Assembly (NCBI GenBank): GCA_002989075.1
Contig: PSQN01000003.1
Span: 813,366-877,365 of the forward strand
DNA: 64,000 nucleotides
Direction of reading: 5' to 3'
From: Arthonia radiata
Lineage: Eukaryota > Ascomycota > Arthoniomycetes > Arthoniales > Arthoniaceae
Shown: positions 38,005 through 48,500 of the stretch, piece by piece
Numbering within the stretch: the first letter of the stretch is position 1
How the letters are laid out: the number at the start of each line of letters is the position of its first letter
Position numbers and translations under genes: made by a program
Notes under the pieces: generated by a model
Told to the model about the DNA's origin: nothing
Seen by the model: the letters and a program-made list of their open reading frames with translations, nothing else
Databases searched by the model: none

Positions 38005-39721
38005 ATGGCGGATGACAATGCTGCACGGCCGCCGCAAGCAAAGATAGAAACTTTGCCGCAAGAAATACTGGGCCAAATCCTGAGCAACATCGTCGATATT
38101 AGCGTTGCTCGCCGAGATGGAGGAACAAGCCATGGTGAGCATCGAGCCTTCTGGCCTTCTCTTCGTATAGCTTCTCTTCACTGACCAGCATGCCGGCGTT
38201 GCTTGACGAAGCTTCTCGCTGCCTCTGAGCTCCATCGCGTGGCTGCTGTAGATGACTGTGCTGACAGCTTCATTGAAAGGTCTGGCGCCGCTATCGTTCA
38301 CGCGCAAGTCTCTCCGTGCTCAGTGCATACCGGCACTCTTCGAAACTATCACTGTGCGCGGCGAGAGCCATGAAGCCGCTCACAAGATCAACACGGGCAG
38401 CAAACTGGCTAGCGTCCACGAGCACTTGAAACACACCAAGTAAGTAGCCTTCCTTGTCGGGGACAGCGTGCACGCCTGGAATAGATAGCCCCAGTGCATG
38501 CTCAATATTCAGCAATCAGATGGCGCAGCGTCGCCTCGGTACTGTTGACGCTCCAACGCTTCGTCGCAGCTGCTGTTCTGACTTACACTGACTACCACAA
38601 TAAGAATCCTCAACATCCACTTTCGCGATCCAGGCTTCACCCCGAAATCGCAGCCTATACTAGCCGACATAGACCCTAGCAAACTACAGCAGATCGCTCG
38701 CAAGCAGCGCATCGCGTTCTTCAGGTCTCTCACGACCCTGCTGCGCCTCACTCCGGATCTCGAAACGCTCTCCTTCGATCTGTACACGAACAAAGAGCTC
38801 GACTGCCTCCAACAAACTCGCGAGTGCCTGGACCACCTCATACTATCGCTTGTTGACTTCCGTGACAAATTGCCAAAACTGCGCACGCTGAAGACCTATC
38901 AGAGCCGCCGGCCGAGCGATCGTGAGACCCGGACTATGGGCTTGGATGTCCGCAAAGAGGTAAGCCTTAGAGCATGCACACATTCCATTACATTGCCTCA
39001 AACCCATCGCCAGACCGCTAGCGCGCCGGCGTGGTCTCTCAATGCTTTGTTTGAAACCTGAAAAGACTTCCGAAGGGGCTGTGCTAACGTCTTGTTCCAG
39101 CTCGCACAGATCTTCGGCGCCAACATCGAAAAGTTCCACGTCGCCGGCGTACCGTTCGTTGGAGCAGACAGCCCCCTACTGACAGACTACATCACCCGTG
39201 CTACCAACCTAACAGACCTGAGAGTCGAGACCTACTGGCGCCCCAGCATGGTCGAAGACATTGCCAAAACCGCCCCCAACCTGAAGAGCCTGGGTATGGC
39301 CGGCTGGTACGCCAACCAGCGGGGCCGACCGCTCAACGCCGACGACGTGAAGCTGTACGTTCAGCAATGGCGCTATTTACCTGCATTGGATCGGCTCGAG
39401 CTGCCACGCCTGACATTCGAAAGCAGAGACGAGGAGGAGGCCAAGGGGAAGCTGGAGGCCTTGGCGAGGGAGGAGGGCCAGTGGGTCGTCAAGTACATGA
39501 AGAATGTGAAGGTGGTGGAGTGGAAGGGATTTGCGTGGTTCAAGAGCGGGTCGCAGGACGTGATGATGAAGAGGTTCAGGCTGGAGCTGGAGCGGGGGGA
39601 GTTGTATGACCCTCAGGGGGAGTACGGTAACGTGGTGATAACGATCAATGACGAGGTGCACTGGAAGGCGAGGAGTGTGAGGAACTTTGATAGGAGTATC
39701 TTGGGAAAGACTCCGGAGTAG
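38005..39721 (+). CDS. F-box domain protein
   Basis: Predicted 425-residue protein from four exons: 38005-38134, 38268-38439, 38605-38959 and 39101-39721, with phases consistent throughout. Splice sites are GTGAGC/ACAG, GTAAGT/AAG and GTAAGC/CCAG. Exon 1 encodes an F-box-like start (ETLPQEILGQILSNIVD, about residues 13-29). This continues across intron 1 into a typical second half (LKGLAPLSFTRKSLRAQCIP). The remainder is a leucine-rich, helix-strand region common in fungal F-box proteins, with no named repeats that I can call. F-box proteins recruit substrates to SCF ubiquitin ligases through Skp1; the substrate is unknown. An in-frame ATG at 37954 could add 17 residues. The first intron (133 nt) is the least certain part. 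Confidence 0.75.
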
Positions 39722-39943
39722 ACTTCTGGCGGACAGCACGCACGTTGTGCCTCTGAGCTTCGGAAACCCGACAGTTGTTGCGACGCCAGTCATCCGAATA
39801 CTCTGCTGTGCTTTTTCCTAGTCCTGAGCTGTCATCTTTTGCTCGGCTGTTAATATGGAGTCTGCGGCATGCCTATGCAAGAAACACCCATCTACACTTA
39901 TGCATCCCCCGAACGCCGCGCTAAAGCACCATCTATGCCAGTC

Positions 39944-42087
39944 TCAGACCTCAACGCCCCTCCTCATCGCCTCCAATGTCTTGACGCCAACACCGCCCAG
40001 GCGCTCAAGGCCACCCACCGTTAACTCCTCGTCTCCCATCTCGCACAAGCTGTTCACGATCGCCTCAGCCTTCTTTGCGCCAACGCCTTTCAACGATCGA
40101 ATCTGACTGATGTCGCGGCTGTTAATCACGCGCAAGAGGTGCGTCGTGCGTGGAGTGAGACTGCCAGCGTCAGGCAAGACCGCGAACTTCGTTTTCGTTC
40201 TGGCACGAGGCTTCGATTGTCGTGGCACAAGCTCGTCTGTCGCATCCTCGTCTCCGCCATCATCCCGATACTCATCTTCTCTACCGTCGTTATATGTATT
40301 GGTGGATGTCCCCGTACTTCCTCCCATCTTCTGCTGCAGCCTCAAGATCTTGTCGCCCAACTTCTCGTTGCCCGGAAAGAAAGGAAGCGCCATGCGGTAC
40401 ATCCGCAGGGCGCTGGCGTCTTCGCCCCGAACTTGGTGCTGCTTCGCCATTAGCAGGAACTGCAACCCTTCGCTTCTGCTGTCCTCGGTTGAGCCAACAC
40501 GCGACTCGAGTGCTTCCAAGCGCGCGCGCACGGCGTCTGGGATCGTGGTCTGGGCCGGATCTGGAGCAGCGAGAGTACGAGATGCAAGCTTCTCGTCGAC
40601 GAGACGATTGACCATGTCTTCGATAGATTTGGCGTCGACGGCAGAAGACGTGCGAGGCGTGTTGGCTGATGGGAAGGGTTTCAAGGCTTTGGTTGGGCGC
40701 ATCGGTGCTGCGTGGGAATCTGAGGGGCGTTTGAGTGTTGGAGTTCCAGATGAGCTCGGGTTGGAGAGCCGTGACCTCTCAGCGTAGACGGAGAATGACC
40801 GTGCCGGCTTTTCAGGCTTCTCCTTGTCCTTGGCAGCTGTTATCGACGTAGTGGACAGGCCTATATTCGCTGCAGCGGGGAGGGAACGTAGAGGCTGCCG
40901 TTGTACGTTCGCGCCGGAGGGAGCATGTATCTGTTTTGCAGGTCCACGAAAGACGGGCTCGTTTTCAACTTCCCGGACCTCGATCTTCTTCGTGCGGTTA
41001 GCAACTTGCAAGGTTGAGAGGGTGTCGAGATGGAACGCCCGCACGGGGCTTAGATTGAGGATCATGATCGTCAGTCCATTGTTCTGTCCCAGACTGAGGA
41101 TGCGTGTCATCTTGCTTTCTCGGTACGGTATGCGCGACTGCTTCTTGGAGATGGCTTCGACACACTGAGCAAGAGTGAAGAGGGACTTGTTGATGCTCGA
41201 TGACTCGACGAGGCGCTCGCGGTTGTTGTCGGTGCGACGATTATCTTCTGAGCCCGCAAGATCTATGGCTGAGGCAGTGGAGGTGATAGTATGCGTAGGA
41301 GTGATCTGTGTGATCTTGACACATAGAATGGCGTGGGAGCGGGAGGAGTGGGCATTGAGCTACAAAAGGGTGTCAGCTGCAGGTGCTGCCATCACTGTGG
41401 CTCATGAGAGTGTACCTTCGTGCCAGCCGTCGATCGGTTCAGGTTCGCTTGGTCGTATAGAGTCTCAAACTCCCTGAGCGTCGAGCACGGCCTCTCAGTC
41501 AAGCCAGACACGACCGTCTTCCCGCCAGCATCCCTTATCGGCAGCCCTGCCGGAGGTCGCTGGTCCACCGGCTCGAAAAGATCAAAGACCCTGTCGTTGT
41601 ATATTTCGTAGTAGCTCATGGCAACCTCGACGTGTTTCTCCCCCTCCGAGTCCTTCTCCATCTTGCGGCCCTTGCGATAGACGTTGCTGAGAAGGCGTGG
41701 GATGACGCCGCGGTCCGCAAGTGATTTGCCACCTCTCATGGTATGTGTCTTGCCTGTGCCGGTGACGCCGTATGCGAATAGGGTAATGTCGTGGCCGGAG
41801 AAGAGATGCTTGACTGTTGGTGAGACTGATTGGAGTCAGCCATTGTTCGCTCATGAGACAAACAGCTTGTGCTAGCCTTCATTCTCGAACAGCTCTTGTT
41901 GCGACGCCTCCTGATCATAGACGCGACTGAAGTTGAAAGAGAATGACTCTGCGGCATTCTTAGGATTGGGTATCCGAACGGTGCTGGTGATGTCCGAAGA
42001 TGCTGGTGCCGCGGCCTCGACGATTGTATCTGAGTCCCGCTCAGACTTCAGCAGAGGCCTGATACGAGCGACTACTCGAACACTCAT
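39944..42087 (-). CDS. Kinesin-10/Kid-like motor with C-terminal helix-hairpin-helix
   Basis: Microtubule motor of 678 residues from three exons: 42087-41877, 41825-41416 and 41359-39944. The motor domain is N-terminal: VRVVARIRPLL at the start, P-loop GVTGTGKT at 90-97, switch I NAHSSRSH at 209-216, switch II DLAGSE at 240-245, then the SSSINKSL and IPYRESKMTRIL signatures. A low-complexity linker follows, and the last about 65 residues carry a helix-hairpin-helix pattern (SLKGVGAKKA... LGGVGVKTL). A motor plus this DNA-binding tail is the layout of Kid/KIF22, which pushes chromosome arms on the spindle; that role here is inference. Intron 1 (41826-41876, 51 nt) appears to be GC-AG: an in-frame stop follows immediately and no GT donor fits. 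Intron 2 (41360-41415) is GT-AG. Confidence 0.88.
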
Positions 42088-42366
42088 ATCTGGATGATTT
42101 GCTGGTTGCTGGGTATGCTCTCTACCGATGCTCGTTTGGTGACATTCAAGGTTGGCGCAGTCCGGACGAGTCAATTATTGTTGCCCGAGCAACGCTCGGA
42201 GTCTGCTCCGATCATCGATCTTTGCATGTGTACGAGTAACGCCGCGTCCTTGCATCTCATGTGATTCCTTCTGGACATAGAAGAGGCCACTTCTGCTTGC
42301 AGTCATTTCAAAACCATGGTTGCAGTCTTGCATATCTTGCGACGCAATTGAGGCTCACCTACGTCG
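42088..42366. promoter_or_regulatory. Divergent promoter region of kinesin and PhzF-like genes
   Basis: A stretch of 279 bp between two divergent start codons. No TATA box or known factor site stands out. Confidence 0.5.
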
Positions 42367-43539
42367 ATGACAATGACTGACGATAGCGCCAAGCCAAGCA
42401 GAATCCCGTCCTCCACATTTGAGTTCGCAAGTGCCGAAGCATTCAATCCGTTCAAGTCTGAGCAGCTCAGCATCGGAGCAGAGGATTCACACAAAGCCGA
42501 ACGAAAGATGTCCAAGTCTCCAAGCGCAAGGTCTCCAACATCGCCGCCTTCGGCTTCTGATAGCGGAGAGGAGCACGTCTTGCACTACATCATCGTCGAT
42601 GTATTTACGCGTGAGAAATTACGAGGAAATCCTCTTGCTGTTGTCTTCGAAAGTGCTGACAGCAGGCCGATCTCAAGCACAGAGAAGCAGAGCATCGCCA
42701 AAGAATTCAACTTGTCCGAGACAGTCTTCATCGGTGCCCAAGCGCAGGGGCACCCAGAGAACAAACTGCAGAAGCTTTGGTCCCTCACCATCATGACTCC
42801 TTCGGAGGAGCTGCCATTTGCAGGCCACCCAGTCATTGGTGCAGCTTGCGCTCTATCAATGAGCAAGGGTATGGTGTTCAGTGGCGCGTTTCGTACAAAG
42901 GCGGGCAACATTGACTTTGCGGTCGAGCGCTCGATCTCGTCCAAGACTCTTGCCTTGTCTCGTGCAGAGGTTTCCGTACCATTCAAAGTTCATCACCACA
43001 AGAGTCGTGTGAGCCTAAGTGACATCGGCCAGGAGCAGCTCGGACTTCACGATGATCAATTGTACGTCTACGATAGGCACTTCCCAGTCTTCTCAATCAC
43101 GAAGGGCATGACGTACATCCTGGTGGAGATCTCGTCCATGTCCGCGTTGAGTCAGGTTGTTGCATCAAGGAAGAAACTCGACGTCGATCTTGACGAACAC
43201 TGGTCGCCATCGTTCGTTGGCACCTACTTCTACTATCGAGCTCCGGGCTTCTACGAGAACGATCCTGTAGAGCTGCACACTCGTATGATCGAGCCCGAGA
43301 TAGGTGAAGATCCAGTGACCGGGAGTGCAGCCTCAGCTTTGGCTGCATATCTGTCCATCGAAGCAGCCAAGAAGCTCGAGATCCAGCGCAGCTTCGAGTA
43401 TCGCATTACTCAAGGTGAGCATATGGGCCGCAAAGGCACACCGACAGTGCTCGTGAAGCTTGATGAAAGCAAGTGCGTCTCGTCGATGACTCTGAAAGGC
43501 GACGCCGTCAGGGTCATGAGAGGAACCATTGAGAGGTGA
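42367..43539 (+). CDS. PhzF-family protein (phenazine biosynthesis-like isomerase/epimerase fold)
   Basis: Single-exon protein of 390 residues. From about residue 73 it follows the PhzF fold: start HYIIVDVF, GNPLAV at 88-93, the LSETVF motif with the conserved catalytic Glu at 118, the EELPFAGHPVIG motif, and the C-terminal GEDPVTGSAASALAAYL signature. PhzF of bacteria isomerises a dihydro-hydroxyanthranilate in phenazine synthesis. Most eukaryotic members have no known substrate, so no reaction is assigned. Residues 1-70 are a Ser/Pro-rich extension absent from bacterial PhzF. Met48 (nt 42508) would give a start closer to the domain. There is no phenazine cluster around it; neighbours are a kinesin and an acetyltransferase. 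Confidence 0.88.
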   Translation: MTMTDDSAKPSRIPSSTFEFASAEAFNPFKSEQLSIGAEDSHKAERKMSKSPSARSPTSPPSASDSGEEHVLHYIIVDVFTREKLRGNPLAVVFESADSRPISSTEKQSIAKEFNLSETVFIGAQAQGHPENKLQKLWSLTIMTPSEELPFAGHPVIGAACALSMSKGMVFSGAFRTKAGNIDFAVERSISSKTLALSRAEVSVPFKVHHHKSRVSLSDIGQEQLGLHDDQLYVYDRHFPVFSITKGMTYILVEISSMSALSQVVASRKKLDVDLDEHWSPSFVGTYFYYRAPGFYENDPVELHTRMIEPEIGEDPVTGSAASALAAYLSIEAAKKLEIQRSFEYRITQGEHMGRKGTPTVLVKLDESKCVSSMTLKGDAVRVMRGTIER

Positions 43540-44213
43540 TGATGTTGGCTTTTCTCAGCATTGGACGTCACGATGGATCCTTCGCGACCACACAGAACCA
43601 CTTTCCGTCATATTGATCATGCTCGCCTTTGAAACTGCAAGGCCGTCACACTCCAAGCGCCGGGTATGCCTCTCGTGTGCATCACATGATCCAAAAGCTT
43701 CTTTGACAGCGGCCTTTTAAGGAGTGTCAGCGCTCACGATTAAGAGTTCGCGACAAGGCAATGGGCCAATGCTGAACCAGCCAAACATTTGCGGACTGAT
43801 GATCGCAGCTCATGTGTCTCTTGCTGACGTCCTCGCTGAACCGAAGACAAAGTGATAGTGTCATTTAGCGCGCCGGCTTTCAGACTTCTAGCGCAGAGCT
43901 TTTGTGTCAGTCAGCGACTTGAACAGAGTCGACTATCCAGGCCTGTGTTGTCAGACATAGCTGCGTTGAAGCGATGCCGATGATCTGCCAACGTTGTTCA
44001 GACTCCACGGACGAGCCTGATTGGACCGACAGCATGGTTCCAGAGTCACAATGAGTTGAGGAAAGAGCGACTGCTCAGGTCAACTTGACTCTGGCGATGC
44101 GCTATGGAGGAACCTGAGTCTTCGTTAGCTTTCATTCTCGCATTTGAATCAATTTCTGGAATCAACGTGTATTTCCTCTCGGTTGACTGCCTCAAAGCTA
44201 AGCCCCTCGCGTT
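43540..44213. other. Intergenic region between convergent genes
   Basis: A stretch of 674 bp between the stops of the PhzF-like gene and naa30. I see no supportable gene, RNA or repeat; it presumably contains both 3' UTRs. Confidence 0.5.
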
Positions 44214-45182
44214 CTAAGGGTCTTCGTCTTCTACTGCTCTGCGTTTTCGACCTCTTCGTTCGTGAGCTTGCTCGCCTTCGTCGTCATCAAAGCATCCGAA
44301 TTTGATCCCAGAATCCTTTGCCTTTCCTTTCAAATTAGGCATGCTTACCATTTCAGCGACCACCGCTTTGACCTCTCCCTCGCTAGGCATTTCATTCTTC
44401 CCCTTCCCTTTACTTTTCGTCTCCTCGGTTTCCTCTTCCTTCGTACTGGCGTCTTCATCTTGCCGGCCTTTGTCCACATTCATGATGAGTCGAAACGCCT
44501 GATTCCCATTCAGATAGTACCGATGCAACCGCTTGCACCTCAAAAACCCGAGTCCCCCATACAGCCGCAAACTCGCCACATTATCCACCTCCGTCTCCAG
44601 CGCAATCTCCTCCGCCCCCTTCGCCGCCATCGCATCGACACCCAGCCTGACCAAGCGGCCCGCAATACCTCTCTTCCGATAGTCAGAGTGCGTCGCAATC
44701 ATGGCGATGTAACCCCGGTTTCTCGGCGGGTCGTTCTCGTCCACGAGTAGATTCTGCTTGGAGGGTGCAACGTGCGGTTCAAGCTTGTTGATGATGACGC
44801 CAATAAGCTGGTTGTGAGACGAGAGGCAGAGGAAGCAGAGGTCCGGCCAGCTGTACAGGAAGTAGCGGTACACGTAGATTGAGTAGGGTTCGGAGAGGTC
44901 GTGCGAGATGAGAGCGCGCATCGAGGGGAGATAGGCGGACTCGCGTGTGGGGTCGTAGCGAGTGTAGTACCAACCGCGGTCCTCATCGTGAAACTGGATA
45001 TGTGGATCAGAGGAGTCGGGAGCGGGTGCTGTGGGCGGCGGAGGTGGCGGTTTCGTTCCCTCAGGAGGTAGTGGAGGTGGTTCCATGGCGAGTGTGCCGG
45101 GGAATGAGGGCGGCTGCTTCACGTTGGAGGAGGTAGTGGCATCTTGGGCAATCTTGAAGTTGGTTGACTTCTTGCGTGGCAT
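44214..45182 (-). CDS. naa30: N-alpha-acetyltransferase 30, catalytic subunit of NatC
   Basis: Single-exon protein of 322 residues of the GNAT fold. NatC acetylates the N-terminus of proteins beginning with Met followed by a hydrophobic residue, at the ribosome. The conserved core covers about residues 62-232: the family segment LISHDLSEPYSIYVYRYFL, the strand RGYIAMIA, the acetyl-CoA loop RKRGIA (169-174, pattern R-x-x-G-x-A), LETEVDNVASLRLYGGLGF, and RLHRYYLNG, which is diagnostic for Mak3/Naa30. A Pro-rich N-terminal extension (about 60 residues with a run of prolines) and a charged, lysine-rich C-terminal tail are fungal additions. The start ATG at 45182 is the first in frame; a GGTAAG just upstream could be coincidental or part of a leader intron. 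Confidence 0.93.
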   Translation of the reverse strand: MPRKKSTNFKIAQDATTSSNVKQPPSFPGTLAMEPPPLPPEGTKPPPPPPTAPAPDSSDPHIQFHDEDRGWYYTRYDPTRESAYLPSMRALISHDLSEPYSIYVYRYFLYSWPDLCFLCLSSHNQLIGVIINKLEPHVAPSKQNLLVDENDPPRNRGYIAMIATHSDYRKRGIAGRLVRLGVDAMAAKGAEEIALETEVDNVASLRLYGGLGFLRCKRLHRYYLNGNQAFRLIMNVDKGRQDEDASTKEEETEETKSKGKGKNEMPSEGEVKAVVAEMVSMPNLKGKAKDSGIKFGCFDDDEGEQAHERRGRKRRAVEDEDP

Positions 45183-45582
45183 CTTACCTCGCCCTGGAAG
45201 TGTAGGGCAGGAGCTCAGATGAGTTAGGCAACAACGACGCTCACATTCTCAATTACTCTGTGTTTCGCCACCCCAATACCACAGCATCGACGCGGGGGAA
45301 TCTCCATGCAAGTTTCTGCACGCATCGTTGGCAACAATCGAATATCTTACGGTTGAACCTTGTCTGGAAGCTCTTTTCCCGCCAAGACATCCGCCAAGAC
45401 ATCCCCTATGTTCCCACTGAAGTCATTGCTGAGCGTAATAACCCATACCCGCGTGCTCTGGGATGGTCAGATGCCCAACCTCCTAGATAATACTACAAGA
45501 GCGTCATAAAACAACACATGCATCCGTTCCAACGCCGTGCATCATCAAACGTGACGGTGGCCAACCAAATCCGAACCACAAT
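45183..45582. other. Intergenic region between cnd1 and naa30
   Basis: A stretch of 400 bp between the naa30 start and the cnd1 stop. It holds the naa30 promoter and the cnd1 3' UTR (its right part is the naa30-upstream side on the minus strand). I see no gene, repeat or RNA in it. Confidence 0.5.
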
Positions 45583-48500
45583 TCAAGCCGCTGCCTGCAC
45601 GACCTTGAAGCCCTCCTGCACCGTCTTCTGTATATCCTCGTCCTTATGCTGCAGCAGACTGAGCGCAAACGCCACATCGTTCCACTGCCTCTCATCATCA
45701 CACCTAGTAAGCCTTGCTGCAAGCTTGGAGGCAAGCTGCTTGGCATGCTTGTCCTTCTCAATGAAGCCAGCCAAGAACTTGAGGATTTTCTTGAAGCTGT
45801 CTTCCTCCAGATCCTCATCCGCCGAGAGCACGGAGAACATGTCGACAAACTGATTGTACACGGCGTTGTCTTTGGTGGCGAGCTCGGTGAAGAACATTCG
45901 AGATAGATCCGCAATCCGCCTGTCTTCGTCCTCGAGGCATTTGGCCATCTCTCCGAGCTGACCCTTCACTTTCACTTGGCCGGCCAGGATGAGAAACGTG
46001 AGCGTCATGAGACATGTGCGCTTCACCGAGGTGTCTTGATCGCTGAGTCGTCGATAGAGGAAGTCTGTATTCTCGTCGATGAGGTTGTTGAAGCAGACGG
46101 CCATGTCGCCTAGTGCGATGACCACGTTGCTTCGAGTGATGGGGTCTTTTGATCGCTCCAGGATCGTGATGAGGAGCGGTAAGTTCTTCTCGCAGTAATC
46201 AGACGAGACGCACATCAGCTTCGCCAAGCAGATTGCTGCGACGGCCTGTAAGTTTGCGTCTGGATAGGCTGTGTTGTTTGAGCAGATCTCCATCACGAGC
46301 GGACCGCAATTTGACAGCAGTGAGTTGGCGCCGTATAGGATCTCATGTTCTCGGATGTGGTTCATAGCCTCTGTGAAGTCGTCTTCCGAAGTGCCACCGA
46401 TCAGGTCCAGTTCAGCTTCGTCTTCAGACTTCTGTTTAGTGGGTGAGGCACCAGCCGGCTTCTCTTTGTCACGCTCAGCTTTTCGCTTCTTGAAATCAAG
46501 CTCGCACAGTTCCAGGTGGACGATCTGCTTGATTGCAACATGGCCCACAATGGACAACAGCTGAGCCAGAGCAGCTTCTGGTTTCTGCAGATTTTGCGCC
46601 TCTTCAGGTGAAGAGTCCTGCATCTCCTGATCGCCATGTGCGTCCTCCTCGACCTTTGGCTGCTGCCGCCGTGCGAAAACAATCTTCGTCTTGTCGCGCA
46701 CAATGTCTGAGCAGAGCACATCTGGATGCTTCGACAAGGTGTAGATGGCACCAATAGCCTGCTCAGCCACGCCGTACCATTCTTTGCTGTCTGACCTGAT
46801 CATCGTCATTGCAGCCAAGCGTTGCAAGACTGCATGCTCATTATCCAGCCTTGAAAACACCACCTTAGGGTCCTTGGCTTTCTTCTTTGTCGGCGTCATT
46901 CGTGAGAGTGCAATGCAGGTATATTTGGCAAGTCCAAGGTCTGATCTGCCATGGCTCCCTAAACCAATCCGCAGCATAGTTTCGAGTTCCTCATGGACGA
47001 TCTTTGGATCTGCCAGGGCTAGCATGCTGAGCACCAGGATGGCACCCCTCCGCTGGGCCTTCGAGATTTCTTTTCGCTGGACGCCGTAGACCTGCCATAG
47101 CTTGCTGGTGACCACGTCGGAGATCAGGTTGCCTTTCATCATAGTGCAGAGTAGTTGTTCCAATGATGTGAGCTCTGACAAGGAAGCACCAAAGGTGAGA
47201 CTGATCATGTTGCGAGCAATGTAGTTGGCTGCGTCATTCTGAGAGAAGGAATCCGGCGCGCTGAAGAAAATACTTTTATAACACTCGATTAGGTGCGTCT
47301 GCACACCTTTCCCTTCGTCGCTGTTGCCCTTCGTCCAGATCAGGTGCAGCATCTTGCGGATACCGTCTCGAGCTGTCTCAATCCTGTAGGCATCTGCAAT
47401 CATGAAGAAGTCCATCGACTCAATGACTTCGCTCTTGTTCTTTGAAAGCAGCAGCTGAACGATGGCAGGTGTTGCTATATGTAGAACCTCGATGAAAGCA
47501 AGAGCCTCAAGGTAGTACCTGCGCGTCAGTTGCAGTTTGCCAACGGCTTCTGACGTTGCTGCTTCTTCTGCAGCTTTCTTCATCGCGGCTTGCTTCTCTT
47601 CGTCTGACATCTCTTTCGGCTCCGCAGGACGCTCGCCGCCTGCTTCAGTAGCATCATCGAGCAAGGCATCGTCGACCTTATCGCCCGATTTCTCGCCGAG
47701 ACCAGGGCTGTCTTCCGGAGGTTTCAGCTTCTGTAGCTCCGCATCAACTGTTTCTAGTCGATCATGCCACTCTGTGAACGCCAGCTGACCACCGTGAAGA
47801 ACGCTGAAGGGGTGCGTGGAGACCAAATTGCCGAGCAGCTTAACGGCGTTTCGTCGCACGTTGCTGCTCTTATCCTCGAGGCTGCGCGCCGCCAATGTGG
47901 TTGCTGTCTGTCGTCGCTTTGGAAACTTGGCCTCCAAATCACATATCTTGACCCATGATTGCAGAACGCGACATCTGCAGTAAGGGTTGATGTCCAAGAA
48001 GCGCTCCTCTAGAACGTCGAAAAAGGCGTTCATTTGCGCCTTGTGGTTCTCAGCTTGCTCACTCGCTTCTTGCTTGCTCAACATGGCGATCAGGTTGCAG
48101 CACACGTCAATGATCGAACATCGCAGTGTGTAAGACTCGCTATCGAGAAACTTCGCGATCGAGGTCATCTGCTTAATGACGGCCCTCGGTGCGAGCTCTG
48201 AAAGCTTAGAGACGAACGCTGACACCGACTTCGGCCCTTTCAAGTCATTGCTGTTAAACTCCTTCGTCGAGAGCTCCCGCAGGATCTCTTCCGCGAGCTG
48301 AGGATAGTCGTACTGATCAGAAAGAATATGAAGCAACTCAGCCATCGGCTCTGACAAATGCTCAAAGTACGATAGGCTTTGGATGATTGAGGTCTGCGCG
48401 CCGTACGCATGTCCATGATGCTTGATGGCGATGCATAGCACCTTGAAGCTGTGCATTCGAATGGCCACGACCTTGACGCGTGCTTCGCTTTCGAGGATGA

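Noticed and set aside
40110-40787. 225-codon open frame antisense to the kinesin gene
   Set aside because: It lies fully inside kinesin exon 3 on the opposite strand, has no recognisable domain, and is explained by codon bias of the real gene.
41826-41876. Kinesin read through without an intron
   Set aside because: An in-frame stop follows within two codons and the conserved sequence resumes in another frame after a CTGAC branch and CAG.
42367-43539. Phenazine biosynthesis cluster or recent bacterial transfer
   Set aside because: Only the PhzF fold is present, neighbours are housekeeping genes, and the base and codon use looks like the rest of the region. PhzF-like proteins are common in fungi.
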